A stretch of DNA of 34,921 bases from a virus. The stretch spans positions 1 to 34,921 of IMG/VR virus record IMGVR_UViG_3300042564_000660; one strand, 5' to 3'. The notes below the pieces were generated by a model. It did no database searches, was not told the origin of the DNA, and saw only the letters and a list, made by a program, of their open reading frames with translations. Positions 1 through 8,000 of the stretch are shown in pieces; positions within the stretch are counted from its first letter, which is position 1; each line of letters begins with the position of its first letter. The position numbers were made by a program, and so were the translations under genes.

Positions 1-190
1 TAGACCCGGTAGATGCGCCAGCAAAAGAAACAGCCTTGCGTGTAGTTTCAGTTGCGCCGTTGGCTGTGCCAGCAGCACCGGGATCGCCTATGTGTAGTTG
101 CACATAAACATTTGTTACGGCGTATGCGGTGTTATTGCCTAAAGCATTTAGCAAGCTATTCGCTAGGTGTGCGCTCATTCCAGTTGCCAT
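1..190 (-). CDS. Gp80/tail-fibre-like phage structural protein, N-terminal part, cut by window edge
   Basis: The reading frame starts at ATG 190-188, sharing a base with the portal stop (TAATG), and stays open to base 1, giving 63 residues. The pattern of an N-terminal helix (LANSLLNALGNN), then VYVQLHIGDPGAAGTAN and TTRKAVSFA, resembles a small structural protein family common in actinobacteriophages and usually annotated as tail fibre or Gp80-like. This assignment is from memory of the family, not a search. It is coupled to the portal gene, so it is probably a virion component. The C-terminal half is missing. Joining base 1 directly to base 34921 does not extend it sensibly: a stop appears after about 14 codons. 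Confidence 0.6.
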   Translation of the reverse strand, partial: MATGMSAHLANSLLNALGNNTAYAVTNVYVQLHIGDPGAAGTANGATETTRKAVSFAGASTGS

Positions 191-1725
191 TAGTTTTCAA
201 CTCTTTCAATGATGTTTACAATGTGTCCATTATCGTCACGTTCAACGGTGCGAATAGTTGTTTTTTGTTGTGGTGCTTCAACCGTTACGTTAGGTGGAGC
301 TATGTTAATAATTGCTGGCGGTACATTAACAATAGTCTCTGGCATTTGCACATTTACATCGTGTGTACGTTGTACGTCATAAACGGCTTCAGGATTTTCT
401 GGGTCAATCTGTGCAATTTGTTGTAACTGTGAAGAAGGCAAACCGGTGTGCAAGATTGAAGGTAACCCTAAAGCAGATAGAACGCCAGCAGGATCAAACC
501 CACTATTGATAAGTTTCTGAGCCATCGTGACACGTTTGTCGGTTTCAACGAGTGAAGCAGCACCCAAATCCACGTTAGCCAGAGGAACGCGATAAACGTC
601 ACCGCCTTCAACAGGTCGCAAGTCCTCGAATCTACGAATGTCATTAACTGAAAGAAATCCTGCTTGTGAACCAATTGAGTATCCATTCATTCTTGTAGCA
701 AAATCGCCACGCAATAAACCATCAACATTGAATTTAATAAACGCGCCTTGTGGAAGAAGGGTGCTGTAAGCATCTTCAATCTTTGCAATGTACGGGCGAA
801 GCGTATGAGTTACAAAGTTAATACTGTTTTGTTCAACTGATGCGTAAGACTGTGCGCCCGGTGTTGTAACGCCAATCATGTGCGGTGGAACTCTAAAGAT
901 ACGAGCTACTTCTTCAATTGCTAATTTACGACTGTCTAGCATCTGAGCTTCGTCAGGGTTTACGCCAGTTCTTACAAACTTTGCGCCACCCGTTAATAAA
1001 CCAGTTTTATGAGCTTTACGGAATCCGTTATGGCGTGAGTTAAAACCGTCTACCAGTTGCTTGGCTTGTTCGCTATTTAGACCTTGTGGTGTTTCAATAA
1101 TGCCTGAAGTAGTTGCGCCCTGACCAAAGAAACGTGAAGCAAAAGACTGCAAGGCACTAGATAAACCTAAATTATCTTTTAATTCAGTTACACGCGACAT
1201 ACCGCGTAGTTCGCCAGCCTTACGCATTTCAGTAATGTGAATCATGTCTTGCTTGTTTACTGGTGTTTCTTGGTATTCGTCAATAACGTACTCAACTTCG
1301 CGTGTTACTTTGTTCCGAGTGACACGAACGCGGTAAGGATCAATTACAACTAAGTTAATTACTTGACCTGAAGTGTCACGGAAAACGCGCACAAAGGCGT
1401 TACCGTCTAGCAATAAAGAAATAAGAACTTGTTGATAATGCTCTGAACGTAAAAGGTCTACGTCTGGTCGCTGAATCCATGCAGGTTGTGGGCGATAAGG
1501 AACGCGATTACCGTCACGCCTAATAAATGAATCAATTGGTAAAGTGGAAACTGTATCTGAAATTAGAAGCACACAAGCATAAAAAGCATTTATCTTCATT
1601 GCCTGTACTTGGTCTATGTTGCTACCGGCTTCAGTAGTAAATGCAAACGAATCGCCTGCACCCCAAATAGATTGAAAACTTATGGCGCGTTCTTCCTTGT
1701 TGCCACCTGTTAAATTGCCAAGCAT
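190..1725 (-). CDS. Portal protein, HK97/phage_portal family
   Basis: This 511-residue protein forms the dodecameric ring through which DNA enters and leaves the capsid. Family signatures in order are a MKINAFYACVLLISDTV helix near residue 43, LLLDGNAFVRVFRD near 105, a stem/wing region (FFGQGATTSGIIETP), and LAIEEVARIFRVPPHMIGV followed by SYASVEQNSINFVTHTLRP, which is the most diagnostic segment. The core ends near residue 390. The last ~110 residues are a low-complexity extension rich in Val, Ile, Pro and Asn (INIAPPNVTVEAP type) that the core fold does not need and that may be surface exposed. It lies downstream of TerL and starts in the stop codon of a 45-residue membrane protein. Confidence 0.93.
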   Translation of the reverse strand: MLGNLTGGNKEERAISFQSIWGAGDSFAFTTEAGSNIDQVQAMKINAFYACVLLISDTVSTLPIDSFIRRDGNRVPYRPQPAWIQRPDVDLLRSEHYQQVLISLLLDGNAFVRVFRDTSGQVINLVVIDPYRVRVTRNKVTREVEYVIDEYQETPVNKQDMIHITEMRKAGELRGMSRVTELKDNLGLSSALQSFASRFFGQGATTSGIIETPQGLNSEQAKQLVDGFNSRHNGFRKAHKTGLLTGGAKFVRTGVNPDEAQMLDSRKLAIEEVARIFRVPPHMIGVTTPGAQSYASVEQNSINFVTHTLRPYIAKIEDAYSTLLPQGAFIKFNVDGLLRGDFATRMNGYSIGSQAGFLSVNDIRRFEDLRPVEGGDVYRVPLANVDLGAASLVETDKRVTMAQKLINSGFDPAGVLSALGLPSILHTGLPSSQLQQIAQIDPENPEAVYDVQRTHDVNVQMPETIVNVPPAIINIAPPNVTVEAPQQKTTIRTVERDDNGHIVNIIERVEN

Positions 1726-1862
1726 TACTTGCCCTTCTCAAATGCGATACCGACAAGCAAAATACTTATGCCAGCTGCGACTATTCCTAATGGCAGGATG
1801 AACAAACCTAGACCTATTGAGATTGTTGCTAGACCAACCACTTGCAGGATAGATGGGATCAA
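1725..1862 (-). CDS. Small hydrophobic membrane protein between TerL and portal
   Basis: A 45-residue frame starts at TTG 1862-1860, supported by an AGGAG ribosome site six bases upstream, and ends in TAA sharing its last base with the portal ATG. It reads as a short N-terminus, two close hydrophobic segments (about residues 5-22 and 24-41) broken by a Pro-Leu-Gly turn, and a charged FEKGK tail, so it is a predicted helical-hairpin membrane protein. Its tight spacing between terminase and portal supports it being real. Function is unknown; a small membrane anchor or accessory lysis role is possible but unsupported. Confidence 0.6.
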   Translation of the reverse strand: MIPSILQVVGLATISIGLGLFILPLGIVAAGISILLVGIAFEKGK

Positions 1863-1871
1863 CGCAAACTC

Positions 1872-3386
1872 CTAGAAACTAAAGAACTGGGGTACAACGG
1901 GTTCTTCTCTTGAAACAGTTGCCCTATCAAATCCTATGATACTAGCAACAGCAGCATCAATCTTTCGTGGCGAACCTCTATGCTCTTTAACAATTCTTGG
2001 CCCAAGCCTGTCAGTCTTAACTACTGCGTTTTGTAAGTGCCTAAGCAGTAACGGATTTCCGTCATGCGTGAGCTTCTTTTCTACAACGGCATCTCGAAAT
2101 TTGGCACATGCCGGCACCATTCTCGCTGGCGAAGTGCTGGGCCACTCCACTATGGGGAACCCTGCTTCATCTAATACCTGCATTGTTCGTTGCCAACGGA
2201 ATGGGTCACATGCAATTTCCCTTACGTTATGTGTGCCACAAAATTCAATAATCGTATTTTCTACTTCAAGAATGTCTACGCGCCAATCATCTACATCTTC
2301 TGGCTGCTTTTCCCACGCCTTAACCATAAAGATATACGGCTGTTCTTCTACGGTTACCCCAATAATTACAGAAGCATCACCGCTAAACGAACCGTCAAAG
2401 CCTAAGACAACTGGAGTATCTGCGCCTATTTCACGTTCAATTTCAAGAGATTCCCATACTCCGTTTGGTAGCCATGCGGTTTGACTGCTTACCCACTGGT
2501 TACAACGCTTCGTTCTAAACTCCGCTTCGGGTGTTCGCTTAACCATAGCTGCAAAGTCTTTGGGATCATTCAAATCACCAAATGCAGGATTAGCTTGTTT
2601 CCAAGTTAGTTCTAAGTGATGGTCTGCTTCAGGTTCCGACTCCCACCAAGCCATGAAGAATGTCGGATCATCTACTTCCTTTTGAGCTACACGCTTTCCG
2701 TATTGGTACAAACTATAAGCAATTGAATCTTGACCTGTTGCATCGGCTTTCACGCCTGCCGTAGTCAGTGCAATTAAAATTGGTGAACGTCTAGCTCCCA
2801 TACCAAGCTGCATAACGTCAAACAATTCGCGATTAGGACTGGCGTGAATTTCATCGAATAGGACTGTTGTTGGGCTTAAACCTTCTTTTGAAAAACTTTC
2901 ACTAGACAGAACACGATAGACGGAACCAGTGGCAGGTACTTCTATTGCATCTCGATAAACTTTGCACAATTCCTCAAGCTCTGGTTCTGCCTGAATCATT
3001 TTCTTAGCATCGCCAAAGACAATACGAGCCTGCTCTTTATCGGCTGCACATGAATAAACTTCACCACCATCAGGCCCCATGATTAGTGACCATAAGCCAA
3101 TGCCAGAACCTAGTGCGCTCTTGCCGTTCTTGCGAGCCATACCAATTAGCGCGGTGCGGTGTCTAAACTTTCCATCTGTACCAACAGCGAACAAATGATT
3201 AAACAATTCTTTTTGCCACTCACGAAGTTGCATCTTGTCACCAGCAAAACCTGCAACAGTTTCCTTAGTCTGTATGGCAAAGGTATCTATAAAATCAGAT
3301 ACTTCTATGCCACGCGATTTATTAAGCGCAGCTTTGTTCACAGGTGTTAGCCAAGTTGGTGGCCAAGATTCAATTTTGGCCGGCAC
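1872..3386 (-). CDS. terL: Terminase large subunit (packaging ATPase and nuclease)
   Basis: The 504-residue motor cuts and pumps concatemeric DNA into the prohead. Visible motifs are a Walker A-like GMARKNGKS at residues 82-90, Walker B VLFDEIH at 175-181, and a C-terminal RNase H-like nuclease whose acidic residues are likely D331/D337 (GFDGSFSGD), D394 (ACDPF) and D477 (KIDAAVA). Length and motif order fit the Terminase_1 family. The start is GTG at 3386, which overlaps the end of the small subunit gene by 17 bases. No frameshift or missing catalytic residue is apparent. Confidence 0.95.
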   Translation of the reverse strand: MPAKIESWPPTWLTPVNKAALNKSRGIEVSDFIDTFAIQTKETVAGFAGDKMQLREWQKELFNHLFAVGTDGKFRHRTALIGMARKNGKSALGSGIGLWSLIMGPDGGEVYSCAADKEQARIVFGDAKKMIQAEPELEELCKVYRDAIEVPATGSVYRVLSSESFSKEGLSPTTVLFDEIHASPNRELFDVMQLGMGARRSPILIALTTAGVKADATGQDSIAYSLYQYGKRVAQKEVDDPTFFMAWWESEPEADHHLELTWKQANPAFGDLNDPKDFAAMVKRTPEAEFRTKRCNQWVSSQTAWLPNGVWESLEIEREIGADTPVVLGFDGSFSGDASVIIGVTVEEQPYIFMVKAWEKQPEDVDDWRVDILEVENTIIEFCGTHNVREIACDPFRWQRTMQVLDEAGFPIVEWPSTSPARMVPACAKFRDAVVEKKLTHDGNPLLLRHLQNAVVKTDRLGPRIVKEHRGSPRKIDAAVASIIGFDRATVSREEPVVPQFFSF

Positions 3387-3819
3387 GAGCCTTCAGTTCT
3401 TCTAACTTTGACTGGCGTTTAACTTCAGCTACTCCAAGCCTTGAGCGGTCTGTTGGTGTAAATCCTAGAAGTGAAAGGTTGGCAACAAGCTGCCGATCAA
3501 GCTCACGCAAGGCTTTGCGTTCATCTGGCCTATTGTTCTGCATTACTTGAATACGCAAGTTACGGCGTTCGTCTAATAGTTCACAGGTCATAAGCAGAAT
3601 CTCAATGTCACTTAATGGACTTAACCAAGTTTGACCCATACCCCAGATGCGATCCCAAAGTTCTGTGCCTGAAGAACCCAAAGGCCGGCTAGGTTCTGGA
3701 ATGTCATAAGCAGAAGGCAGTAGGACAAGTTCTTTTGCATCAGGTAATGGCCTTCTTCCGGGATTACCCGTAAGCCTTTTCTGCTCAATTGGTTTTGGTG
3801 GTCTGCCACGCGGAGCCAT
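3370..3819 (-). CDS. terS: Terminase small subunit, P27 family
   Basis: This 149-residue DNA-recognition subunit opens with the typical P27-family N-terminus: basic GRPPKPIEQKRLTGNPGRRP, then a helical body (LWDRIWGMGQTWLSPLSDIEILLMTCELLDER). It should bind the packaging site and load TerL, whose gene overlaps its 3' end. The ParB-like gene ends two bases upstream, so nuclease, TerS and TerL form one transcription unit. The length is normal for the family. Confidence 0.9.
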   Translation of the reverse strand: MAPRGRPPKPIEQKRLTGNPGRRPLPDAKELVLLPSAYDIPEPSRPLGSSGTELWDRIWGMGQTWLSPLSDIEILLMTCELLDERRNLRIQVMQNNRPDERKALRELDRQLVANLSLLGFTPTDRSRLGVAEVKRQSKLEELKARAGQN

Positions 3820-3821
3820 AG

Positions 3822-4295
3822 TTATTCCTTAATCAAAGAACCGCAAGCCGGACAAAGTTTATCCTCTTTGAATTTTAACGGTTCTTCACTCTGATCACCT
3901 AATGGTGGCTGCAATGAATCAAATCCAAGCTGCTCAAGCTCCCAGCCATTGGCATCAAGTTCTAAAAGTTGGTCTGCAAGAATCTTGTCATCCCATTCAG
4001 CAAGTTCTGCTGTTCTGTTGTCAGCTAAGGCCCAAGCTCGTATTTGTTCCCAGCTCCAACCAACCGGTGTACGAGCTATTGCTATCTCAGTCCAACCCAA
4101 AGACTTTGCAGCTTCTAAAGTGCCATTGCCTGTAATGACAATTGAGTCTGGCGTTACGGTTAAAGGTTTGCGCTGCCCAAATTGCTTTAATGAATCGGCT
4201 ATTGCATTTAGATTCTTTTCATTATGGGTACGCGCATTAGTCGGATCAGGGGTCAAGCTGCTGATTTTAACTGTTTCAATTCTTAGCTCTGTCAT
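3822..4295 (-). CDS. ParB/Srx-fold nuclease-like protein beside terminase
   Basis: The 157-residue protein has the ParB N-terminal nuclease fold: a leading strand with ISSLTPDPTNARTHNEKN, then AIADSLKQFGQRKPLTV and the conserved ITGNGTLEAAKSLGW (GNG in place of the usual GHGR-type box), and further on WALADNRTAELAEWD. The C-terminus carries a CPAC pair that may bind metal. Phage ParB-like proteins often lie just before terminase and may act in packaging or nicking, but the role here is inferred. The ATG is only six bases past a TATGCT -10-like box and no ribosome site is visible, suggesting a leaderless message. Confidence 0.8.
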   Translation of the reverse strand: MTELRIETVKISSLTPDPTNARTHNEKNLNAIADSLKQFGQRKPLTVTPDSIVITGNGTLEAAKSLGWTEIAIARTPVGWSWEQIRAWALADNRTAELAEWDDKILADQLLELDANGWELEQLGFDSLQPPLGDQSEEPLKFKEDKLCPACGSLIKE

Positions 4296-4301
4296 GGTTT
4301 A

Positions 4302-4331
4302 AGCATAGTCAAAATCCGCATAAACATTGAA
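4302..4331 (-). promoter_or_regulatory. Candidate leaderless promoter for the packaging operon
   Basis: TATGCT (4307-4302) ends six bases before the ATG of the ParB-like gene, so transcription would start at or next to the start codon. A poor -35 match (TTCAAT, 18-base spacing) lies upstream. It follows the terminator of the preceding gene directly, which is where a new transcription unit should begin. Confidence 0.4.
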
Positions 4332-4404
4332 TTTTGAAAACTGGGAATTTCGCGAAGATGTGCAACGTGCTTGGTCGGGGTTCCGGGCCGGGCAGGGCTG
4401 TGAG

Positions 4405-4437
4405 AAAAAAACCCACCCCGGGGTCAAACCGGTGGGG
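4405..4437 (-). terminator. Intrinsic terminator after the HNH gene
   Basis: In the transcript, CCCACC and GGTGGG arms (4431-4436 and 4412-4417) flank a GC-rich loop, and seven U residues follow (4411-4405). It overlaps the last codons and stop of the HNH gene and separates the early region from the packaging operon. Confidence 0.8.
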
Positions 4438-4729
4438 CCTTGTTACCTCTGCGACTATTGCACGATCTATGAGCTGCGATCAATGGACTCGTTGGATCAC
4501 CCGGGTAGTAGTGGTCAGCTGTAAACGGGTCACCCAATGTACGGCCTAAACCACATAACCAGCAAACAGTGGCTGTATCCCTTACCTGTTTAGCTTGCTT
4601 AGCGTAATTGCCCTTGTAGTGGGGTCTGGTGGCGTTCCTAGTGGCATCTGCTAGGCGTTGGCATTCATTACATAATGAAGGGTTTCTATGTAGTGCCTTG
4701 CACTTTAAGCATGGCTTATTAAATCTCAT
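4424..4729 (-). CDS. HNH endonuclease-like protein
   Basis: About 101 residues from ATG 4729, which overlaps the Ntn-hydrolase gene by 11 bases; an in-frame TTG at 4741 is possible but less likely. An N-terminal CLKC...CNEC zinc ribbon is followed by a compact HNH core: CWLCG, TADHYYPGD and AHRSCNSRRGNK. HNH proteins near terminase often assist DNA cleavage during packaging in long-tailed phages, but a terminator separates this one from TerS/TerL, so it may instead belong to the DNA-metabolism set. Confidence 0.8.
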   Translation of the reverse strand: MRFNKPCLKCKALHRNPSLCNECQRLADATRNATRPHYKGNYAKQAKQVRDTATVCWLCGLGRTLGDPFTADHYYPGDPTSPLIAAHRSCNSRRGNKAPPV

Positions 4730-5282
4730 TGGCTCTAGCAATTACCTTGCCGTTGGTGTAGCTGCGGTACTGGTCTAGGCTGCCCCGGGTATTGGGGTCG
4801 TGCATACTTGCTGCTTCCATTGCGCGTAAGGCAGATAGGTCGTGGTTCTTGTGCCAGTCCCTTTCGTATTGCTTATCAGCTAGTGACCCTAGTGCTAGGT
4901 CTGCCCCTGATCCAATAGCCCAATAAGGTTGCGCTGTTAGAACGCTTAAGTCCTCACCTATTAGGAATGCTTTGCCATGCGTAATGAGTAAGGCTTCAGC
5001 ATCCATTTCTTTATCTTTAACAACGTAATCTATTAACGGAATTACCTTAGTTACTATCCACTTGAGCCATTCACCAGACTTAACTAATTCAATCGGTGGC
5101 TTTGGGTATTCAATAGCGTACTGAAGTTGATCGCATATTCTTGCGCTCCCAGCTACACCGATAAGCCATGTGTCTTGCTGCACGATCTTAGGCATGTCGG
5201 GATGTATTAGGTCTGATGTAATCCCTTGATCAGCTGTTAGTGTGCAGAAGTTGTTGCCTGTTGTCGTGACTATGGTTGTCAT
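4719..5282 (-). CDS. HslV/proteasome-like Ntn hydrolase
   Basis: The 187-residue protein opens MTTIV, as HslV does. After Met removal it would expose Thr1. Asp17 (LTADQG) falls exactly where proteasomal/HslV peptidases have it, Lys31 (MPKIV) sits near HslV Lys33, and YWAIGSGADLALG places a Gly-Ser-Gly at residue 124 as in HslV. WLIGVAGSARICDQL matches the family's glycine-rich segment. All expected catalytic residues are therefore present. No HslU/ClpX-type ATPase gene lies in the window, so if active it would work alone or borrow a host ATPase. It overlaps the methyltransferase stop by ATGA. The family call rests on motif reading. Confidence 0.75.
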   Translation of the reverse strand: MTTIVTTTGNNFCTLTADQGITSDLIHPDMPKIVQQDTWLIGVAGSARICDQLQYAIEYPKPPIELVKSGEWLKWIVTKVIPLIDYVVKDKEMDAEALLITHGKAFLIGEDLSVLTAQPYWAIGSGADLALGSLADKQYERDWHKNHDLSALRAMEAASMHDPNTRGSLDQYRSYTNGKVIARANEI

Positions 5283-6598
5283 AACAGCTGGCCTTCAATC
5301 TGTTCTTGCGCGTGTTTGATTCTAGCCGTTGCAATCTCTAGATAATCTGCGCTTTGATCTATGCCAATGAAACTAAAGCGTTCTAAGACTGCTGCCTTAC
5401 CGGTTGAGCCTGAACCCATGAACGGGTCTAGGACTGTTCCGTTAGGTGGTGTAATCATTCGGACTAGGTAACGCATTAGATCAGTTGGCTTAACTGTTGG
5501 GTGATGGTTAGCGCGTGTGGGATTGACATAGGTACGGTCTGGGCATTCGCAACCTTGCAAGGTAGATGCCCCACAGCTGGCACAGGTACGAGCTAGACCA
5601 TTGCCCTTAGTTCCTACTTCTTTACCTGCAAAATCATCAAGTCCTTCATTGCGGTCTTTCTTACTAGCCTTAGCGCAGTAAAAGAATCGTGCAGCTGAAC
5701 CTGAGTCCGCGTAATCAAACTGAGTAGATAACTCTTTTGGTCGCGTTCCATAAGTCAAGTTGGCGGCGGTAATACTTGCGGTGTTTAATTTGCCCGACTT
5801 CGTATCAGGAAACAACTCCACTACTTCATCTGAACCATCATGTATAAAGTTTGCAGGCCAACGACCAACAGGATTCAGTTTCTCACCCATCGTTGGATAG
5901 GTTATGCCGCTCTTTCCAAAGTTATTACCATGTGCTTGTGATAAATCTTTAATGGTTGTCGTTGTTTGTTCTGTTCCAACCCTTGACCCGTCAATGTTCA
6001 AGGCGCCTGTGCCATGAATGATTATGTTAGTTGCAACTGTTCCTATCAACGGCTTACGAGCTAGAACTATTGGCTCATGCGCAGGCTTTAGTGCTGTTCC
6101 CCATCCTGCCCATTGCTTTGCTTTGTCTGTTGTTGGAATAGTCACGTCGCCTAATCGTGCTTCACCATAAGCACCAGCCGCAACTCTTGAACGATCTTCC
6201 GCTTCTGCCACACCTTTTCTTGCGTGCATTGTTTGCCCAACAACTTCGCGCTCAACGCCTGCCTGCTTATCTATAGCCTTGCTCACATCCATAGACTTAG
6301 GAAAGCCTGAACCATAGACCCACATAATCTGGTCGCGTATCTCAAAGCCTGCATCTTCAATGGCGCAAGCCATTCGATGATAGGTACGCGAACCACTAAA
6401 GGCGAGCAAGTGACCGCCGGGCTTTAAGACTCGCAACGCTTCATCCCACATCTTTACGCTGTAAGCAATGCCAGTTGAGTCCCAAGACTTAGCCATAAAG
6501 CCAAGCTCATATGGTGGGTCAGTAACTATGGAGTCCACGCTATTAGCTGGAAGTTGGCGCATCTGCTCAATGCAATCGCCGTTACGCAGGTCAATCAT
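5279..6598 (-). CDS. DNA methyltransferase, N6-adenine/N4-cytosine type (beta class order)
   Basis: The 439-residue enzyme should methylate DNA with S-adenosylmethionine. The catalytic motif DPPY lies at residues 27-30 and the AdoMet motif DPFMGSG at 391-397, followed by FIGIDQSADYLEIA. DPPY before FxGxG is the beta arrangement. The middle holds a long recognition region, an FFYCAKASKKDRNEG segment and a Cys-rich insert (CASCG...GCECPD) that may bind zinc. No restriction enzyme lies next to it, so protection of phage DNA from host restriction is the likely role. It starts directly after the stop of the upstream gene. Confidence 0.92.
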   Translation of the reverse strand: MIDLRNGDCIEQMRQLPANSVDSIVTDPPYELGFMAKSWDSTGIAYSVKMWDEALRVLKPGGHLLAFSGSRTYHRMACAIEDAGFEIRDQIMWVYGSGFPKSMDVSKAIDKQAGVEREVVGQTMHARKGVAEAEDRSRVAAGAYGEARLGDVTIPTTDKAKQWAGWGTALKPAHEPIVLARKPLIGTVATNIIIHGTGALNIDGSRVGTEQTTTTIKDLSQAHGNNFGKSGITYPTMGEKLNPVGRWPANFIHDGSDEVVELFPDTKSGKLNTASITAANLTYGTRPKELSTQFDYADSGSAARFFYCAKASKKDRNEGLDDFAGKEVGTKGNGLARTCASCGASTLQGCECPDRTYVNPTRANHHPTVKPTDLMRYLVRMITPPNGTVLDPFMGSGSTGKAAVLERFSFIGIDQSADYLEIATARIKHAQEQIEGQLL

Positions 6599-6910
6599 TT
6601 ATCTTGTTCCATCCGTTAGGTGTAGACCGTATCTAACTAAGTCAGCTGCGCTTTGTAGTCCCGCTAAGTATTCAAGGGTTATAGATTTATCACCCATTAA
6701 GTGATACGCAACCATTGCTTCAAGTTCTGTTTCTATCACTGATGCTATTGCGTTGCGTGTAATCCCCACGCTAAGGCTCATTCGTTTAACTGATGCTTCT
6801 AGTTTGTCTATGTCTGCTTCTGGTTTGTTCTTTAACGCTGAACGCACTAAGTCATTGTGAATAGTCACGCCTACGGTGTCAGTCCAGTTCATGGAACTTA
6901 GTCTATTCAT
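6599..6910 (-). CDS. Hypothetical protein, helical
   Basis: This 103-residue protein is not recognised. It is mostly amphipathic helix with no Cys pairs, signal peptide or membrane segment. The start at ATG 6910 overlaps the HNH gene by 8 bases; a second Met at residue 7 is an alternative. Its position between an HNH protein and a methyltransferase suggests a DNA-metabolism accessory, but nothing in the sequence proves it. Confidence 0.75.
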   Translation of the reverse strand: MNRLSSMNWTDTVGVTIHNDLVRSALKNKPEADIDKLEASVKRMSLSVGITRNAIASVIETELEAMVAYHLMGDKSITLEYLAGLQSAADLVRYGLHLTDGTR

Positions 6911-7184
6911 CCCAACTGTTCTTAAGCCAGCCTTCAGTTTTACCTTGTGTCGGGTTTTGAGTAATAAACGTATGACATGGCCTGCATAGTAACGCTAGGT
7001 TTTCCCTGTCTATAATGCTTCCGCCACGAGCGCGTGTCTTTATCTCGTGTACGTCTGTTGCATAGGCAACGGCGCAACGCTGACAGGGTGGAAAGTCCCG
7101 TAACAACTCTTTGACTAATTTACGGCGTTGAGTTGCGTACAGGCTTTCCATCTTTTTAGAGCGTGGTCTTATTGGCTTAGTCAT
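6903..7184 (-). CDS. HNH endonuclease
   Basis: The 93-residue protein has a basic N-terminus (KPIRPRSKKMESLYATQRRKLVKELL), then the HNH fold: CQRC, DVHEIKTRARGG with the catalytic His, NLALLCRPCHTF. The two Cys pairs form the structural zinc site. Its small size suits a free-standing phage HNH protein rather than an intron or intein endonuclease. It overlaps both neighbours by about 8 bases. Confidence 0.88.
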   Translation of the reverse strand: MTKPIRPRSKKMESLYATQRRKLVKELLRDFPPCQRCAVAYATDVHEIKTRARGGSIIDRENLALLCRPCHTFITQNPTQGKTEGWLKNSWDE

Positions 7185-7434
7185 TGAAAGGTAAGTCCCT
7201 AACAGTGCTAATACAGTGCTGCTTCATAACCTGCATTGCTACATGAAGTGCAGGCTCTTGGTCGGTTATTTTGATAGCTTCTAAGGCTTCAATAATAGTG
7301 TCCCTGTATGCCAGCAGGCTTTTGTTACGGTAACAGCGTGGGCATACATCGTATTGACGTTGCAACTCCCACACTGTCCACCAGCCCTCGGTTTCTTTAG
7401 ATTCGCGTTTGCAGACGTGGCACTTACTTTTCAT
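7177..7434 (-). CDS. Zinc-ribbon protein of unknown role
   Basis: An 85-residue protein with two Cys pairs in the first 35 residues (CHVC and CPRCY) separated by an aromatic stretch (WWTVWELQRQYDV), followed by a helical C-terminus. This looks like a four-Cys zinc ribbon with a helical tail, suited to nucleic-acid or protein binding. The start overlaps the upstream membrane-protein gene by 11 bases. Confidence 0.75.
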   Translation of the reverse strand: MKSKCHVCKRESKETEGWWTVWELQRQYDVCPRCYRNKSLLAYRDTIIEALEAIKITDQEPALHVAMQVMKQHCISTVRDLPFND

Positions 7435-7627
7435 CAGTAAACGGCTTAGTTAGTTCTTCTGTGTATGCGTACTCACGATCTAGCTTTGCAAAGATTGGCT
7501 CTAATGAGTCACCTTCGTTAAATAGGCCAAGCGCATACATCTTGTTATGGTAAACGGCTAACCGATACCCGGCGAGAAATGTCACTATTGTCACTGTCAT
7601 TACTGATAAAACTAAAACGATAATCAT
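7424..7627 (-). CDS. Small single-pass membrane protein
   Basis: 67 residues from ATG 7627, whose ATGA overlaps the ssb stop. An N-terminal hydrophobic helix (about residues 2-20, rich in Val and Ile) is followed by a charged cytoplasm-type tail of about 45 residues. No known domain is recognised. Coupling with ssb suggests early expression. Confidence 0.7.
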   Translation of the reverse strand: MIIVLVLSVMTVTIVTFLAGYRLAVYHNKMYALGLFNEGDSLEPIFAKLDREYAYTEELTKPFTDEK

Positions 7628-7998
7628 AACCAAGGGTCACTTTCTGCTATTGTTTCTTTTGCTTTGTTTGTTTTAACTACGGCTGCAACTTCGTCAGCAA
7701 TAATTTCAACTGTCGTACGTTCTACACCGTTCTTGTCCTCATACTTTGCAACGCGTACTTTACCAGTTACAAGAATTGGCTGGCCTTTTTTCAAAACGTC
7801 AGTAGCTGCTTCAGCCTGCCCACGCCATAAAACAACGTCAAAGTAACTTGTGTCACCATCTGACCATGTTCCGTTGTCTGATTTCTTGCGTTCGTTACAC
7901 GCAATACGCAACTTGCAACGGCTAATGCCTGATGCTGTTACTTGAAAGTCTGGATCAAAAACCAGATTCCCTTGCGCAGTTATTGTTGGTAGTGCCAT
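7624..7998 (-). CDS. ssb: Single-stranded DNA-binding protein
   Basis: The 124-residue OB-fold protein begins with a typical strand pattern (ITAQGNLVFDPDFQVTASGISRCKLRIA) and contains TSYFDVVLWRGQAEAATDVLKKGQPILVTGKV, the hallmark SSB segment. The linker is very short and the tail ends DPWL, in place of the usual acidic DDDIPF-type tip that recruits host repair proteins. It would coat ssDNA in replication and recombination, next to RusA and the Rad52-like annealing protein. Confidence 0.93.
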   Translation of the reverse strand: MALPTITAQGNLVFDPDFQVTASGISRCKLRIACNERKKSDNGTWSDGDTSYFDVVLWRGQAEAATDVLKKGQPILVTGKVRVAKYEDKNGVERTTVEIIADEVAAVVKTNKAKETIAESDPWL

Positions 7999-8000
7999 TT

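Noticed and set aside
1936-2484. A 182-codon plus-strand frame opposite the large terminase gene
   Set aside because: The minus strand carries all terminase motifs here; the plus frame has no domain features and no neighbours on its strand.
4296-4404. Possible small RNA or gene in the GC-rich gap before the ParB-like gene
   Set aside because: No frame with a start and ribosome site, and no stable fold beyond the adjacent terminator, could be found by eye.
6903-7184. HNH gene as a homing endonuclease in an intron
   Set aside because: It is in frame-overlapping operon context on both sides and no interrupted gene or intron structure flanks it.
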